Of a DNA stretch of 64,000 nucleotides, positions 1 through 9,039 are shown one piece after another. The position numbers were made by a program, and so were the translations under genes. The DNA comes from a bacterium (lineage in GTDB: Bacteria; Verrucomicrobiota; Verrucomicrobiia; Limisphaerales; RI-55): the NCBI GenBank assembly GCA_016124235.1, contig WGOC01000031.1, positions 1 to 64,000 of the forward strand. The letters are read 5' to 3'. A model generated the notes under the pieces. The model did not search any database and had not been told where the DNA came from. It saw only the letters and a program-made list of their open reading frames with translations. Every line of letters begins with the position of its first letter. Positions within the stretch are counted from its first letter, which is position 1.

Positions 1-1
1 G

Positions 2-463
2 GATCCGCAGCTGCGGGGCATCAGCCGCGCGGCCGACGGCGGGCTGGATCCGCGCCCGACCGAGGGCAGTCCGGCGCTGACGAGCCCGCGCACCGCCCCC
101 AACGACGGCTTCTACACCCCAGTCGCCTTCAAAGGCGCGTTTGGCGATGTAAATTGGGCGGCCGATTGGACCTTCCTTTCGGATGCCGGAGTGCTGACCG
201 CTGTCGGTGGCGAGAATCTGGGGGGAGCCGTCGTGGTGTTGCCTGATGAAATCGTTTTCGGCAAAGCCGGTACGACGCTTCAGTTGAGCATCGACACCCA
301 GGTGGGCAAAACCTATCAGCTCCAGTCTGCCACCTCGCTGACCGGCTCGCCGTCCGATTGGTCGAACGAAGGTGCCGCTGTGACCGGTGATGGTTCGGCG
401 AAATCCTTTGACCAGACGATTGCCGCGTCGGGCAACAAATACTTCCGCGTTCAGGTAAACTGA
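2..463 (+). CDS. C-terminal end of a secreted protein (5' end outside window)
   Basis: The reading frame is open from base 2 and ends at a TGA at 461-463, so only the last 153 residues are visible. The first half (GFYTPVAFKGAF, then WTFLSDAGVL) is the usual end of large Verrucomicrobiota exported proteins. It is followed by a roughly 70-residue C-terminal domain with YQLQSATSL, W and YFRVQV. A similar terminal domain ends the LRR protein at 60,864-62,807. An extracellular location is inferred from this domain; the catalytic or adhesive part lies upstream of the window. A strong hairpin follows the stop codon. Confidence 0.7.
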   Translation, partial: DPQLRGISRAADGGLDPRPTEGSPALTSPRTAPNDGFYTPVAFKGAFGDVNWAADWTFLSDAGVLTAVGGENLGGAVVVLPDEIVFGKAGTTLQLSIDTQVGKTYQLQSATSLTGSPSDWSNEGAAVTGDGSAKSFDQTIAASGNKYFRVQVN

Positions 464-476
464 ATTGGGTAAACAC

Positions 477-518
477 GTGGGCACAGGCGGGTTGGGTCTG
501 TGTCCACCCTTTCTTTCT
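477..518 (+). terminator. Rho-independent terminator after the secreted-protein gene
   Basis: GTGGGCACAG (477-486) pairs with CTGTGTCCAC (498-507) through ten pairs including one G-U, with an 11-nt loop. A pyrimidine tract CCTTTCTTTCT follows. Confidence 0.6.
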
Positions 519-589
519 CCGGGTGGCATTGCCTCTGCGAAAAGCCCGGTGCATTAAAAAGTCGGTAAGATTATGCCGATTTAGTGCAA

Positions 590-699
590 GTATAGTTGAG
601 ACTCCTGTTTGAGTTTCAACCAGTTTGTCCCGAAACTGTGTAGGGACAGGCGGGCGTTTGGATAAAAAGTGTGTCTTCCAAACGCCCGCTTTTCTTTTT
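590..699 (+). ncRNA. Candidate structured RNA: H-type pseudoknot followed by a terminator hairpin
   Basis: AGTTTC (612-617) can pair with GAAACT (632-637), and TGTCCC (626-631) with GGGACA (643-648). This interleaved pattern with no gap between strands is an H-type pseudoknot. A competing hairpin GAGACTC/GAGTTTC (598-604/611-617) would use the first strand of the pseudoknot. Immediately downstream GCGGGCGTTTGG (650-661) pairs perfectly with CCAAACGCCCGC (678-689), followed by TTTTCTTTTT. It could be a small RNA gene between two terminators or a leader acting on grpE-dnaJ. I do not recognise a known family. Confidence 0.4.
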
Positions 700-761
700 G
701 TACGGACCTGTTGCTCCCAAGGGGGACTTTGTATATTTTCAGCCCTCTTTTTTGGGAAATC

Positions 762-1391
762 ATGAAAGCTGAACGAGAAAAACAGAAATCTTCCGTCAAT
801 ATTCCGGTCCAAGACGCGGATGCCGTTGCGGCGGCCGAGGCCGAAAATCAAGCGACTGAAGCAAATGGTGCCCCCGAGGCAATCGATCCCGCGAACCTCT
901 CGGCCGAGGAATTCGCCGCCCTGCAGGAGCAGGCGACCAAGGCCCAGGAAAACTGGGATCGCTATGTGCGCCTGAACGCGGATTTTGATAATTTCAAGAA
1001 GCGCGCGGCCAAGGATCGACTCGACGCCATCAAATATGCCAACGAAGCTCTTATCGAAAGACTGCTTCCCGTCATGGACAACTTTGAAGCCGCGCTTGCG
1101 GCGGGCGCGAATGCTGAAACCGCTTCCGTCGATTCGCTGATCACCGGCGTCAAAATGATTGCCACCCAGCTCAAGGGGGTGCTCGCCGAGTCGGGACTCG
1201 AGGAGATTGATGCGGCGGGCAAGCCATTTGATCCGACCATTCACGAAGCGTTGAGCCAACAGCCCTCCGCCGACGTTCCGGAAGGCCACGTGCTGCAACA
1301 GGTGCGCAAAGGCTATCGCCTCAAGGACCGGTTGGTGCGTCCGGCGGCGGTGGTGGTGGCAGCCAAACCTGGTGAAAAAGGCGCCGCCTAG
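762..1391 (+). CDS. grpE: Nucleotide exchange factor GrpE
   Basis: GrpE is the cytoplasmic co-chaperone that releases ADP from DnaK. The 209-residue product has a low-complexity acidic N-terminus (about 1-50), a long helical dimerisation region with [22 protein letters not shown] (typical RxxADFxNxxKR), and a C-terminal beta domain with [12 protein letters not shown] and [24 protein letters not shown]. All match family hallmarks. I chose the ATG at 762; the frame extends upstream to 669, but that part overlaps the terminator stem and lacks GrpE character. dnaJ begins 17 bp downstream, so the two are probably one heat-shock operon. Confidence 0.95.
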   Translation: MKAEREKQKSSVNIPVQDADAVAAAEAENQATEANGAPEAIDPANLSAEEFAALQEQATKAQENWDRYVRLNADFDNFKKRAAKDRLDAIKYANEALIERLLPVMDNFEAALAAGANAETASVDSLITGVKMIATQLKGVLAESGLEEIDAAGKPFDPTIHEALSQQPSADVPEGHVLQQVRKGYRLKDRLVRPAAVVVAAKPGEKGAA

Positions 1392-1408
1392 GGCAAATCG
1401 ATCTATCC

Positions 1409-2563
1409 ATGGCAAAACGCGATTACTACGAGATCCTCGGCGTGAACAAAAGCGCGAGCGCCGACGAGATCAAAAAGGCTTACCGCAAGCAGGCCGTCAA
1501 ATACCATCCGGACAAAAACCCAGGTGACAAGGCGGCCGAGGAAAAATTCAAGGAACTGGGTGAAGCGTACGAAGCGCTGAGCGATCCGCAGAAGCGCGCG
1601 GCTTACGATCAGTACGGGCATGCTGCGTTCGACGCGCGAACTCGCGCCGGTGGTGGATTCCGCGGCGGTGGCGGTGGCTTCCACGACCCGTTCGACATCT
1701 TCCGGGAAGTGTTTGGTGGCGGCGGCGGTAGCAGCATTTTTGAAGACCTCTTCGGTGGTGGAGGGGCGACTCGTGATCCGAATCGCGCCCAACGCGGCTC
1801 CGATTTGCGCTACGATCTCGAGATCGATTTCATCGAGGCGGTGCAGGGTTGTGAGAAGGAAGTCACCTTGTCGAAGCTCGACGGTTGCGACAAATGCCAC
1901 GGCTCGGGCAGTGAAGGCGGTTCCGGAACCAAGACGTGCGCGACGTGTGGCGGCCGCGGTCAGGTGGTCGCTTCGCGCGGCATTTTCAGCATTGCGCAGA
2001 CGTGTCCGCGTTGCGAAGGCTCTGGACGGATCATTGAAAAGCCCTGCCGACAATGCCACGGCGCCGGCCGGGTAGAGCGTCGGTCCAAAATCAAGCTGCG
2101 CATTCCTGGTGGTGTTGATACGGGCGCGCGGTTGCGATCTTCGGGCAATGGCGAAGCGGGCGTGCGCGGTGGACCTCCGGGCGATCTTTATGTCGTCTTG
2201 CATGTCCGGCCACACGACATCTTCACGCGTGATGGAGATGACTTGATTTGCGAAATGCCGATCGGCTTTGTGCAGGCTGCGTTGGGCACTGAGTTGGAAG
2301 TTCCCACGCTCACGGGCAAGGCCAAGATCAGCATTCCGCCGGGCACGCAAACCGGCACCGTCTTTCGCCTGAAAGGCCGGGGCGTGAAAAACCTGCAAGG
2401 CTACGGACACGGCGATCTGCACGTCAAAGTGACGGTCGAAGTGCCGACCCGCTTGAATTTGGAACAAAAGCAGAAGCTCCAGGAATTTGCGCAGTTGTGT
2501 GACGAAAAAGTGAATCCGATCTCCCAGAGCTTCTTTGAAAAGGCGAAGAACTTCTTTCGCTGA
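1409..2563 (+). CDS. dnaJ: Chaperone protein DnaJ
   Basis: A 384-residue type I Hsp40 that delivers substrates to DnaK and stimulates its ATPase. The N-terminal J domain (about 1-70) carries YYEILGV and the essential HPD in [11 protein letters not shown] glycine/phenylalanine-rich segment (about 75-125) follows. The zinc-binding region has four CxxCxGxG motifs: [24 protein letters not shown] and CRQCHGAG. The C-terminal substrate-binding domains end in the usual FFEKAKNFF. Length and domain order are normal, with grpE immediately upstream and rsmE 17 bp downstream. Confidence 0.97.
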   Translation: MAKRDYYEILGVNKSASADEIKKAYRKQAVKYHPDKNPGDKAAEEKFKELGEAYEALSDPQKRAAYDQYGHAAFDARTRAGGGFRGGGGGFHDPFDIFREVFGGGGGSSIFEDLFGGGGATRDPNRAQRGSDLRYDLEIDFIEAVQGCEKEVTLSKLDGCDKCHGSGSEGGSGTKTCATCGGRGQVVASRGIFSIAQTCPRCEGSGRIIEKPCRQCHGAGRVERRSKIKLRIPGGVDTGARLRSSGNGEAGVRGGPPGDLYVVLHVRPHDIFTRDGDDLICEMPIGFVQAALGTELEVPTLTGKAKISIPPGTQTGTVFRLKGRGVKNLQGYGHGDLHVKVTVEVPTRLNLEQKQKLQEFAQLCDEKVNPISQSFFEKAKNFFR

Positions 2564-2580
2564 TTAATTCCAGTGAAAAC

Positions 2581-3333
2581 ATGCGCCGCTTTTTTCACGC
2601 CACCCCAGCCGTCGTTGACGGGCTGGTTGTCTTGACAGGTGCGGAGGCGCATCACGCCGCACAGGTGATTCGTTTGCGGGTCGGGGAAATAGCGACCGTT
2701 TTGGATGGGCAGGGTGGCGAATTCCATTGCGTGGCTGGTGCGGTCGATCGCCGCGAAGTCAGTCTGCGCGTTGAGGAAACGATTCGCCACGAACCGCCCG
2801 CTTGTCGTGTGCGCCTCGTGCAAGCCATCACCAAGGGTAAGTCGTTCGATTTGATCCTGCAAAAAGCAGTCGAATTGGGCGCGACTGACATCCAACCACT
2901 TTTGACCGAACGCGTGGTCGCACGACCGGAGCAAAAGGAATTTGCGGACAAACAGCAGAAATGGGAACAGGTGGCAATCGAAGCGATCAAGCAGTGCGGT
3001 GCTGCGTGGTTACCGAAAATCGAGATGCCTGCACCGTTGGGCGATGCGCTGAATGCGGAGCGCGAGTTCGACTTGCGACTGGTCGCAGCGTTGGGGGTTC
3101 ACGCCGCACATCCGCGTCGGGTTTTCGACGACTTTGTGTCGTCGCACCAAGGGTTGCCGAAGTCGGTTTCCATTTGGATTGGGCCGGAAGGTGATTTTGC
3201 GGCCGGCGAGCTGGAGGAAATTTTGCGATCCGGTGCAAAGGCCGTCACGTTGGGGCGCCAGATCCTGCGTAGTGAAACTGCGGTGATGGCCGCGCTGGCG
3301 GTGGTGAACCACGAACTTACTTCGCCGCGTTGA
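2581..3333 (+). CDS. rsmE: 16S rRNA (uracil1498-N3)-methyltransferase RsmE
   Basis: A SPOUT-class methyltransferase of 250 residues that methylates U1498 of 16S rRNA with SAM. The N-terminal PUA-like part has the family HHAAQVIRLRVGE stretch. The C-terminal trefoil-knot SAM site shows KAVELGATDIQPLLTERVV, IEAIKQCG, IGPEGDF and LGRQILRSETAVMAAL, all diagnostic of RsmE. It follows dnaJ in the same direction, an order seen in many bacteria. The last 17 bp overlap the convergent methyltransferase gene on the other strand. Confidence 0.93.
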   Translation: MRRFFHATPAVVDGLVVLTGAEAHHAAQVIRLRVGEIATVLDGQGGEFHCVAGAVDRREVSLRVEETIRHEPPACRVRLVQAITKGKSFDLILQKAVELGATDIQPLLTERVVARPEQKEFADKQQKWEQVAIEAIKQCGAAWLPKIEMPAPLGDALNAEREFDLRLVAALGVHAAHPRRVFDDFVSSHQGLPKSVSIWIGPEGDFAAGELEEILRSGAKAVTLGRQILRSETAVMAALAVVNHELTSPR

Positions 3334-4522
3334 CTTGACGCGCCTGCACCAGAACGCGAAATGACCGCCCCAGATGATCGGGGTGCGTGAGCGTTTGGAA
3401 TTGCCGAACTTGGTCCCGCGAGAGTTGCCAGCCAGCCGCCTTGACACGGTTGCTCAACACCCACGTTAGGAAATCCGCTTGGCTGCCGGACCAAAAAGTG
3501 TTCATGCCCGTGGATTCCCCCACGAGTTCGATTGCGCCGAAGTTCACGTGCGCGGTGAGGTCCTGTTCGCCTGGTGCACCGAGAATGTCGTCGGTGACGT
3601 GGTGTTGGCGATAGGCTCGCAAAGTCCCCTTCGTACGCGCTGGAGAGAAAAATTCGTCGGCGCTCAGTCCGTAATCCAAGGTCATCAACCAACCTTTGTT
3701 GAGCGTTTCAGCTGCCTGTTGCCACCAGTCACCGGCGCTCGGGCATATCTCGGTGACGAACCCGTCCGGCAGAACATCAAGAAGCTGGTCCGGGATTTCC
3801 GGCCAAAGGAGAGTTGTTTTTCCGCTGCGGGCTAGGGCGGCAATTCGGCGGGAATACGCTTCGACTTCCGGACTTGGGTCGCCATCGACGAAAGTGAGTT
3901 CGGAGCCTTCGAACGATACGAATTGCTCGCGCCAGGACCGGGACATTTGGCTCCATCGCAGGCGATGCACGGGTAGGGCATCGAGCAATTCATTGGCGAA
4001 AACGATCCCTGTCAATCGGTGTCCCGACCTGTCATGAAATGAGGACAAATCTGTCCACGATTCAAACCAGCGGACCTTGTCCGCCAACTGGCCGAGTTGT
4101 TCCGCCTGCCACTGCCGCCGGTTCGGTGATGGTTCGATGACGAAATAATCGACCCGGTTGAAGGTGGACGGGTGATCGGATTTCAATGCGGAGAGGATAT
4201 CCTGAGCCAGTTGCCCATTGTGCGCGCCGGCTTCGACGATGGCGAATCGGGAAGATGAAAGTTCCTTCAGCCAATCTGCGAATTGGCACGCCAGCAGTTC
4301 ACCAAAAAGCGGTCCCACGGAGACGCTGGTAAAGAAATCACCCTTGCGACCGATAGACTTACGATGCTGTTCATAATACCCCAAATTGGGAGCGTAGAGC
4401 GCCAGTTCCATGAACCGGGCGAAGGAAAGTTTTCCCCGACGGTCTGCCTCCTGCTGAATAAGAGCTGTCAACGCGTGGTGGCGCTTGATGGCGTGCTCGT
4501 CTGTCGATGAACTAAACACCAT
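3317..4522 (-). CDS. MidA/NDUFAF7-type SAM-dependent methyltransferase (DUF185)
   Basis: The 401-residue protein has the family features FARFMELALYAPNLGYYEQ near the N-terminus, GDFFTSVSVGPLFGELLACQF, the glycine-containing SAM motif VEAGAHNGQLAQDIL, and FANELLDALPVHR. Mitochondrial relatives dimethylate an arginine of complex I subunit NDUFS2; the bacterial substrate is not established. Start: ATG at 4522. The frame is open to 4726, but that would run into pilT, whose start lies 16 bp away in the opposite direction. Confidence 0.85.
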   Translation of the reverse strand: MVFSSSTDEHAIKRHHALTALIQQEADRRGKLSFARFMELALYAPNLGYYEQHRKSIGRKGDFFTSVSVGPLFGELLACQFADWLKELSSSRFAIVEAGAHNGQLAQDILSALKSDHPSTFNRVDYFVIEPSPNRRQWQAEQLGQLADKVRWFESWTDLSSFHDRSGHRLTGIVFANELLDALPVHRLRWSQMSRSWREQFVSFEGSELTFVDGDPSPEVEAYSRRIAALARSGKTTLLWPEIPDQLLDVLPDGFVTEICPSAGDWWQQAAETLNKGWLMTLDYGLSADEFFSPARTKGTLRAYRQHHVTDDILGAPGEQDLTAHVNFGAIELVGESTGMNTFWSGSQADFLTWVLSNRVKAAGWQLSRDQVRQFQTLTHPDHLGRSFRVLVQARQVNAAK

Positions 4523-4537
4523 TGTCTCGGAGCGGTT

Positions 4538-5635
4538 ATGGCCAAAATAGATGCATTTTTCAATTTGATGTTCGAGCAGAAGGCGTCCGACCTGCACATG
4601 TCGGCCGGTAACCCGCCGATTCTGCGGATCAACGGTGAACTGCACCGCGTTGATTTCCCGCCGCTCGAGAGTGATCAGCTCAAGGCGATGCTCTACGAGA
4701 TCACGCCCGAATATAAGATCAAACATTTCGAAGAATCAGGGGACGTCGACTTCGGCTACGAAATCCCGAATGTTTCGCGGTTTCGCGCCAACTTCTTCAA
4801 TCAAAAATACGGAGTCGCCGCGGTGTTTCGGCAGATTCCCTCGAAAGTTGTCACGTTCGAAGATTTTGAAAAATGGGATGCGCCGCTGCCGCCCGTGCTC
4901 AAGAAGATGGCGATGCTCAAGAAGGGCCTGATCGTGGTGACTGGGCCGACCGGTTCGGGCAAGTCAACCACGCTTGCGGCGATGGTTGATTACGCGAACA
5001 AGAACCGCCGTGACCACATCATCACCGTTGAAGATCCCATTGAGTTCGTTCACGAGAGCAAAAACAGCCTGGTCAATCATCGCGAAGTCGGCATTCACAC
5101 CAAATCGTTTGCCGCCGCCCTGAAAGGTGCGCTCCGCGAAGATCCCGACATCATTTTGGTCGGTGAAATGCGTGACCTCGAAACCATCGAATTGGCGCTC
5201 ACGGCTGCCAGCACAGGTCACTTGGTTTTCGGCACGCTGCACACGCAAAGCGCCGCCAAGACGGTCGATCGTATCATCGACGTGTTCCCTTCCGAGCAAC
5301 AGAATAAGATTCGCGCGACGCTTTCGGAATCCCTCAAGGGTGTGGTCGCGCAAAACCTGTTCAAACGAATCGACAAAAAGGGCCGGGTCGCGGCGTTGGA
5401 GATTTTGGTCTTCACCACGGCGGTGGCCAACCTCGTTCGCGAAGGCAAGACTCACCAGATTCCCGGCATGATCCAGGTTGGCAAGAAGCTCGGCAATCAG
5501 CCGCTGGATGATCATATCATGGAGCATTTGCGGATGAAACGCGTCTCGCCGGAAGAGGCCTATGAGAAAGCCCTCGACAAGAAGAAGTTCCGCAGCTTCC
5601 TGGCGAATCCTCCGTTGGATGACGATTCCATTTAA
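4538..5635 (+). CDS. pilT: Type IV pilus retraction ATPase PilT
   Basis: A hexameric cytoplasmic ATPase of 365 residues that disassembles type IV pilins for retraction and twitching. The N-terminal PAS-like domain (about 1-100) starts with the typical FFNLMFEQKASDLHMSAGNPP. The C-terminal RecA fold has Walker A GPTGSGKSTT, the Asp box ITVEDPIEFVH, Walker B DIILVGEMRDLETI and the His box GHLVFGTLHT. The PilT signature VREGKTHQIPGMIQ (AIRNLIRE-type helix) is near the C-terminus. A second family member follows after 20 bp. Confidence 0.95.
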   Translation: MAKIDAFFNLMFEQKASDLHMSAGNPPILRINGELHRVDFPPLESDQLKAMLYEITPEYKIKHFEESGDVDFGYEIPNVSRFRANFFNQKYGVAAVFRQIPSKVVTFEDFEKWDAPLPPVLKKMAMLKKGLIVVTGPTGSGKSTTLAAMVDYANKNRRDHIITVEDPIEFVHESKNSLVNHREVGIHTKSFAAALKGALREDPDIILVGEMRDLETIELALTAASTGHLVFGTLHTQSAAKTVDRIIDVFPSEQQNKIRATLSESLKGVVAQNLFKRIDKKGRVAALEILVFTTAVANLVREGKTHQIPGMIQVGKKLGNQPLDDHIMEHLRMKRVSPEEAYEKALDKKKFRSFLANPPLDDDSI

Positions 5636-5655
5636 AAAAATCCATTTCCACCGCC

Positions 5656-6870
5656 ATGCAAAAGAACGAACTCGATTTCATCCTCTCCACCATGCTGGAG
5701 TCGCAGAGTGACGTTTCCGACTTGAACTTCACGGTCGACAAACCGTTGCAAGTCGAGGCGTCCGGTGAATTGATACCGGTGGAATGCGAACCGCCCATTG
5801 CCAAACTGACGCCCTATCAAACGGAGATGGTCGCGCTGAATTTGCTGGGTGGAAGTCACAAGCTTTTCATGGATCTGCTCAAGCATGGTTCGTGTGACAG
5901 CTCGTATACGCTCGAAGGCAAGGCCCGCTTTCGTATCAACATTTTCGCGCAGCGGGGAAATTACAGTATCGTTCTGCGGAAACTGAATACCGAGATCCCG
6001 ACGCTCGATCAGCTGAGCATGCCGGAAATTTTCAAGACGGCGGCCCGCGAAAAGACTGGTTTGATCCTGGTGACGGGTGCGACGGGATCCGGTAAATCCA
6101 CGACGCTGGCGGCGATGCTCAACTTGATCAATGAGACGCGATCGATTCACGTGATCACGCTCGAAGATCCAGTTGAATTCGTGCATCCGCAGAAGAAAGC
6201 CACGTTCAATCAGCGCGAATTGGGCAGCGATTTCGACAGCTTTTCCAACGGCCTGCGCGCCGCATTGCGACAGGCGCCCAAAGTGATTCTGGTCGGTGAA
6301 ATGCGCGACCGCCAAACCGTTGAAATTGCGTTAAGCGCGGCGGAAACCGGTCACTTGGTGTTGTCAACTTTGCACACGATCGATGCCGGTCAGACGATCA
6401 ATCGTATCCTTGGTATGTTTGAGCCCGAGGAACAGGACCAGGTGCGCGTTCGCCTGGCCGACACCTTGCGCTACGTGATCAGCCAGCGTCTGGCGCCCCG
6501 CATCGGTGGCGGCCGGCACGCGCTGCTTGAAATCATGGGGTCCAGCTTGCGAACGCGCGAAACGGTAGTGCAGGGCGAAAGCGAAGGGAAGAGTTTCTAC
6601 GAAATCATGGAAGCCAGCGAGACGTTTGGTTGGAAAACGTTTGATCGCGCGTGCGTTGAAGCGTTTGAACAAGGTCTCATTTCCGAGGAATCGGCCATGC
6701 TCTACTGCACCAAGCGGGGTGTGGTGACGCGGGCGATCGACAATGTGAAGAAGATGCGCGGTGAAGCCATGAATGACATTTCCGATCTTCGGATGCGCAA
6801 GGCCGCCGAAATTGGTGGCGGTCCGAATCCGCCGCCGGTGCCCATGTCCATCTCCCTCAAACTAAAGTAA
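5656..6870 (+). CDS. Second PilT/PilU-family pilus ATPase
   Basis: A 404-residue paralogue of the upstream PilT with Walker A GATGSGKSTT, ITLEDPVEFVH, Walker B VILVGEMRDRQTVEIA and GHLVLSTLHT. It lacks the canonical AIRNLIREGK signature: the corresponding segment reads SSLRTRETVVQGESEGKSF. It also has a longer, proline-rich C-terminus. This resembles PilU-type accessory retraction motors, but a direct PilU assignment is inference. It is co-transcribed with pilT (20 bp upstream) and the receiver-like gene (3 bp downstream). Confidence 0.88.
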   Translation: MQKNELDFILSTMLESQSDVSDLNFTVDKPLQVEASGELIPVECEPPIAKLTPYQTEMVALNLLGGSHKLFMDLLKHGSCDSSYTLEGKARFRINIFAQRGNYSIVLRKLNTEIPTLDQLSMPEIFKTAAREKTGLILVTGATGSGKSTTLAAMLNLINETRSIHVITLEDPVEFVHPQKKATFNQRELGSDFDSFSNGLRAALRQAPKVILVGEMRDRQTVEIALSAAETGHLVLSTLHTIDAGQTINRILGMFEPEEQDQVRVRLADTLRYVISQRLAPRIGGGRHALLEIMGSSLRTRETVVQGESEGKSFYEIMEASETFGWKTFDRACVEAFEQGLISEESAMLYCTKRGVVTRAIDNVKKMRGEAMNDISDLRMRKAAEIGGGPNPPPVPMSISLKLK

Positions 6871-6873
6871 ACC

Positions 6874-7341
6874 ATGCCTACCGAACTCGATTTCATCACG
6901 ACGGCCGACAAGCCGGCATTGCTTGGGCTCAGTACACCTGAATGGCTGGACGCGGCGATGGTTGCCCTCAATGAACACGGTTACAAGGTGCACACCGCCG
7001 GTACGCACGCCGACTTCATGGCTCGGTTTCTTCAGAATAAGTATGAAATCGTCATCACTGAGGAATTGTTCGCCGCTAATTCGTTTGAAGAAAACGAAAC
7101 GTTCAGGGCGCTCCAGGTAATGCCGATGCCGCAACGACGTCATTGCTCGATCATCCTGCTGGGGGACAGCGTGCAGACATTCAATGTCCTGCAGGCCTTT
7201 CAGATGAGCGTGCACGCCGTCGTCAATCGGACGGAGATTTTCCTCCTGGGCCAGCTGATCCAGAAAGTCGTCGAGGATCGCGAGTATTTCTGGAAGACGT
7301 ACCAGGAAGCCCAGACGATGCTGACGCAGTCGGTCTATTAA
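6874..7341 (+). CDS. Receiver-like protein in the pilT operon
   Basis: I do not recognise a named family. The 155-residue product has the alternating beta/alpha pattern of a response-regulator receiver domain (AAMVALNEHGYKVHTAGTHADFMARFLQNKYEIVITEELF, HCSIILLGDS, VHAVVNRTEIFLLGQLIQKVV), but I see no convincing phospho-acceptor aspartate, so a pseudo-receiver is likely. It lies 3 bp after the second pilus ATPase. A role in controlling pilus retraction is inferred from context only. Confidence 0.7.
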   Translation: MPTELDFITTADKPALLGLSTPEWLDAAMVALNEHGYKVHTAGTHADFMARFLQNKYEIVITEELFAANSFEENETFRALQVMPMPQRRHCSIILLGDSVQTFNVLQAFQMSVHAVVNRTEIFLLGQLIQKVVEDREYFWKTYQEAQTMLTQSVY

Positions 7342-7382
7342 TTGGTTGCGCCGGACACCTCGCTTTGCCTTCCTAGCCGCGC

Positions 7383-8144
7383 ATGGCGGCTCGTCTTCGA
7401 TTGGATCAGGCGCTCGTGGATCGCAGTCTTTGCGCGAGCCGCGAGCAGGCCAAACGCGCCATCATGGCCGGATCGGTGCGCGTCAACGGACACCCAGCTC
7501 AAAAGGCCAGCGACTTGGTACGCTTGGAAGATCAAGTCGAACTCCTCTCCCGCGAAAAGTATGTCTCCCGCGGCGGCTTAAAACTCGAACACGCCTTGGA
7601 TCATTTTGGCATCGATCCGAGTGGGCAAATCGCGATCGATCTGGGGGCTTCGACGGGCGGTTTCACCGATTGTGTTTTGCAGCGCGGGGCGGCAAAAGTC
7701 TATGCGATCGACGTCGGTCAGGGACAATTTGCCTGGCGGTTGCGCCAGGATCCACGCGTTGTTGTCATGGAAAAGACCAATGCCCGTCACCTGACCGTCG
7801 CAAGCTTCCCGCAGCCTTTCCGGCCAGTGGATCTCGTTGTCGCCGATTGCTCGTTCATTTCGCTGCGAACGGTTTTGCCACCGGCGATTCCACTCCTGCG
7901 CCCGGGTGGGCGGATTGTCGCGTTGATCAAGCCCCAATTTGAGGCCGGCAAAGCGGACGCGGATCGCGGCCGGGGAGTGATTACCGATCCGGCAATTCAT
8001 CAACGCGTGATCGATGAGTTGCAGGCTTTCATTTCTGAAGACGCGTCATTAACTTGGCGTGGCGTTACCGAGTCACCCATTCACGGACCGGCCGGCAATA
8101 AGGAATTCCTGGCACTGCTTGAAAAACAAATACCATCCAGTTAA
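7383..8144 (+). CDS. tlyA: TlyA family rRNA 2'-O-methyltransferase
   Basis: A 253-residue protein with an N-terminal S4 RNA-binding domain (about 1-60: RLDQALVDRSLCASREQAKRAIMAGSVRVNG) and a C-terminal FtsJ/RrmJ-type SAM domain. The latter begins with YVSRGGLKLEHAL and has the SAM motif AIDLGASTGGFTDCVLQRGA. TlyA enzymes 2'-O-methylate 16S and sometimes 23S rRNA, affecting capreomycin sensitivity. The old hemolysin name reflects early reports. Its 3' end overlaps the likely start of nadK by 26 bp. Confidence 0.92.
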   Translation: MAARLRLDQALVDRSLCASREQAKRAIMAGSVRVNGHPAQKASDLVRLEDQVELLSREKYVSRGGLKLEHALDHFGIDPSGQIAIDLGASTGGFTDCVLQRGAAKVYAIDVGQGQFAWRLRQDPRVVVMEKTNARHLTVASFPQPFRPVDLVVADCSFISLRTVLPPAIPLLRPGGRIVALIKPQFEAGKADADRGRGVITDPAIHQRVIDELQAFISEDASLTWRGVTESPIHGPAGNKEFLALLEKQIPSS

Positions 8145-9000
8145 GCGCTTCGGCCTCGTCGCAAATCTCGACAAGCCATTTTGCCAGCGCGCCGTACCGC
8201 AGGCTGTGGCTTGTATTCGAAAGCTTGGCGTCGACGTCATCGCCGATCAGGCCACCGCGACTCTGCTCGGTAACGATGTGCCGGTGTTGGCCGACGCAAA
8301 CGCCGTGGCCCGCGCCGTGGAAGTGCTGCTTGTCTTTGGCGGCGATGGAACGATGTTGCGGGCCGGTCGCGAGACGGCCGGCAGCGGCACGCCGATCTTC
8401 GGCATCAATACAGGCCATCTTGGATTTCTCACGGGGGCCAATCTTAAGCAACTTCCCGAGGCGTTGGAGCAGCTCTCTCTCGGTTCATTTCGAGTCGTCG
8501 ATCGAGCCGTGATTGAAGCTCGCGGAAAAGTGAGGCAACAAGCTTTCGATTTGCTTGCGCTGAATGACATCGTGATCAGCCGTGGCGCATCGTCGCGCGT
8601 AATTGATCTGGAGGTCCTCGTTAATGGTGAACTGCTCACGCGCTACCGGGCGGATGGTTTGATCATCAGCACACCGACCGGGTCGACGGCCTACTCACTT
8701 TCGGCCGGCGGTGCGATCGTGAGTCCTGACGCGGAAGTGTTCGCGCTGACACCGATTTGTCCGCATACGCTCTCCAATCGGTCGGTGATCGTGAGTTTGA
8801 AATCCCGCCTGCAGGTGAGGGTCCTGAACGAGAAGCCCGCGACCATCCTTTCTGCGGACGGACAGATTATGCAGGAACTCGCCGTCGGGGTTGAGGTCCT
8901 GCTGCGGCGCAGCCGGCGCAGGGTCAAGCTCGTGCAGTTGGACGGGCAATCATTCTTTGGAACGCTGCGCGCAAAACTTCGTTGGAGCGGTGCGGTTTAA
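8119..9000 (+). CDS. nadK: NAD kinase
   Basis: Phosphorylates NAD to NADP in the cytoplasm. The key motifs are present: VFGGDGTML (ATP/NAD site), INTGHLGFL, TPTGSTAYSLSAGG and an IVSP stretch. No ATG precedes the conserved KRFGLVANLDKP. I chose TTG at 8119 (about 293 residues); a GTG at 8059 would give 313 residues with a longer overlap into tlyA. Either way tlyA and nadK overlap, suggesting translational coupling. Confidence 0.92.
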   Translation: MKNKYHPVKRFGLVANLDKPFCQRAVPQAVACIRKLGVDVIADQATATLLGNDVPVLADANAVARAVEVLLVFGGDGTMLRAGRETAGSGTPIFGINTGHLGFLTGANLKQLPEALEQLSLGSFRVVDRAVIEARGKVRQQAFDLLALNDIVISRGASSRVIDLEVLVNGELLTRYRADGLIISTPTGSTAYSLSAGGAIVSPDAEVFALTPICPHTLSNRSVIVSLKSRLQVRVLNEKPATILSADGQIMQELAVGVEVLLRRSRRRVKLVQLDGQSFFGTLRAKLRWSGAV

Positions 9001-9039
9001 CTCTGGCCTCCCGCTGGCCTTCCTGCAAAGTTCGCGTTC

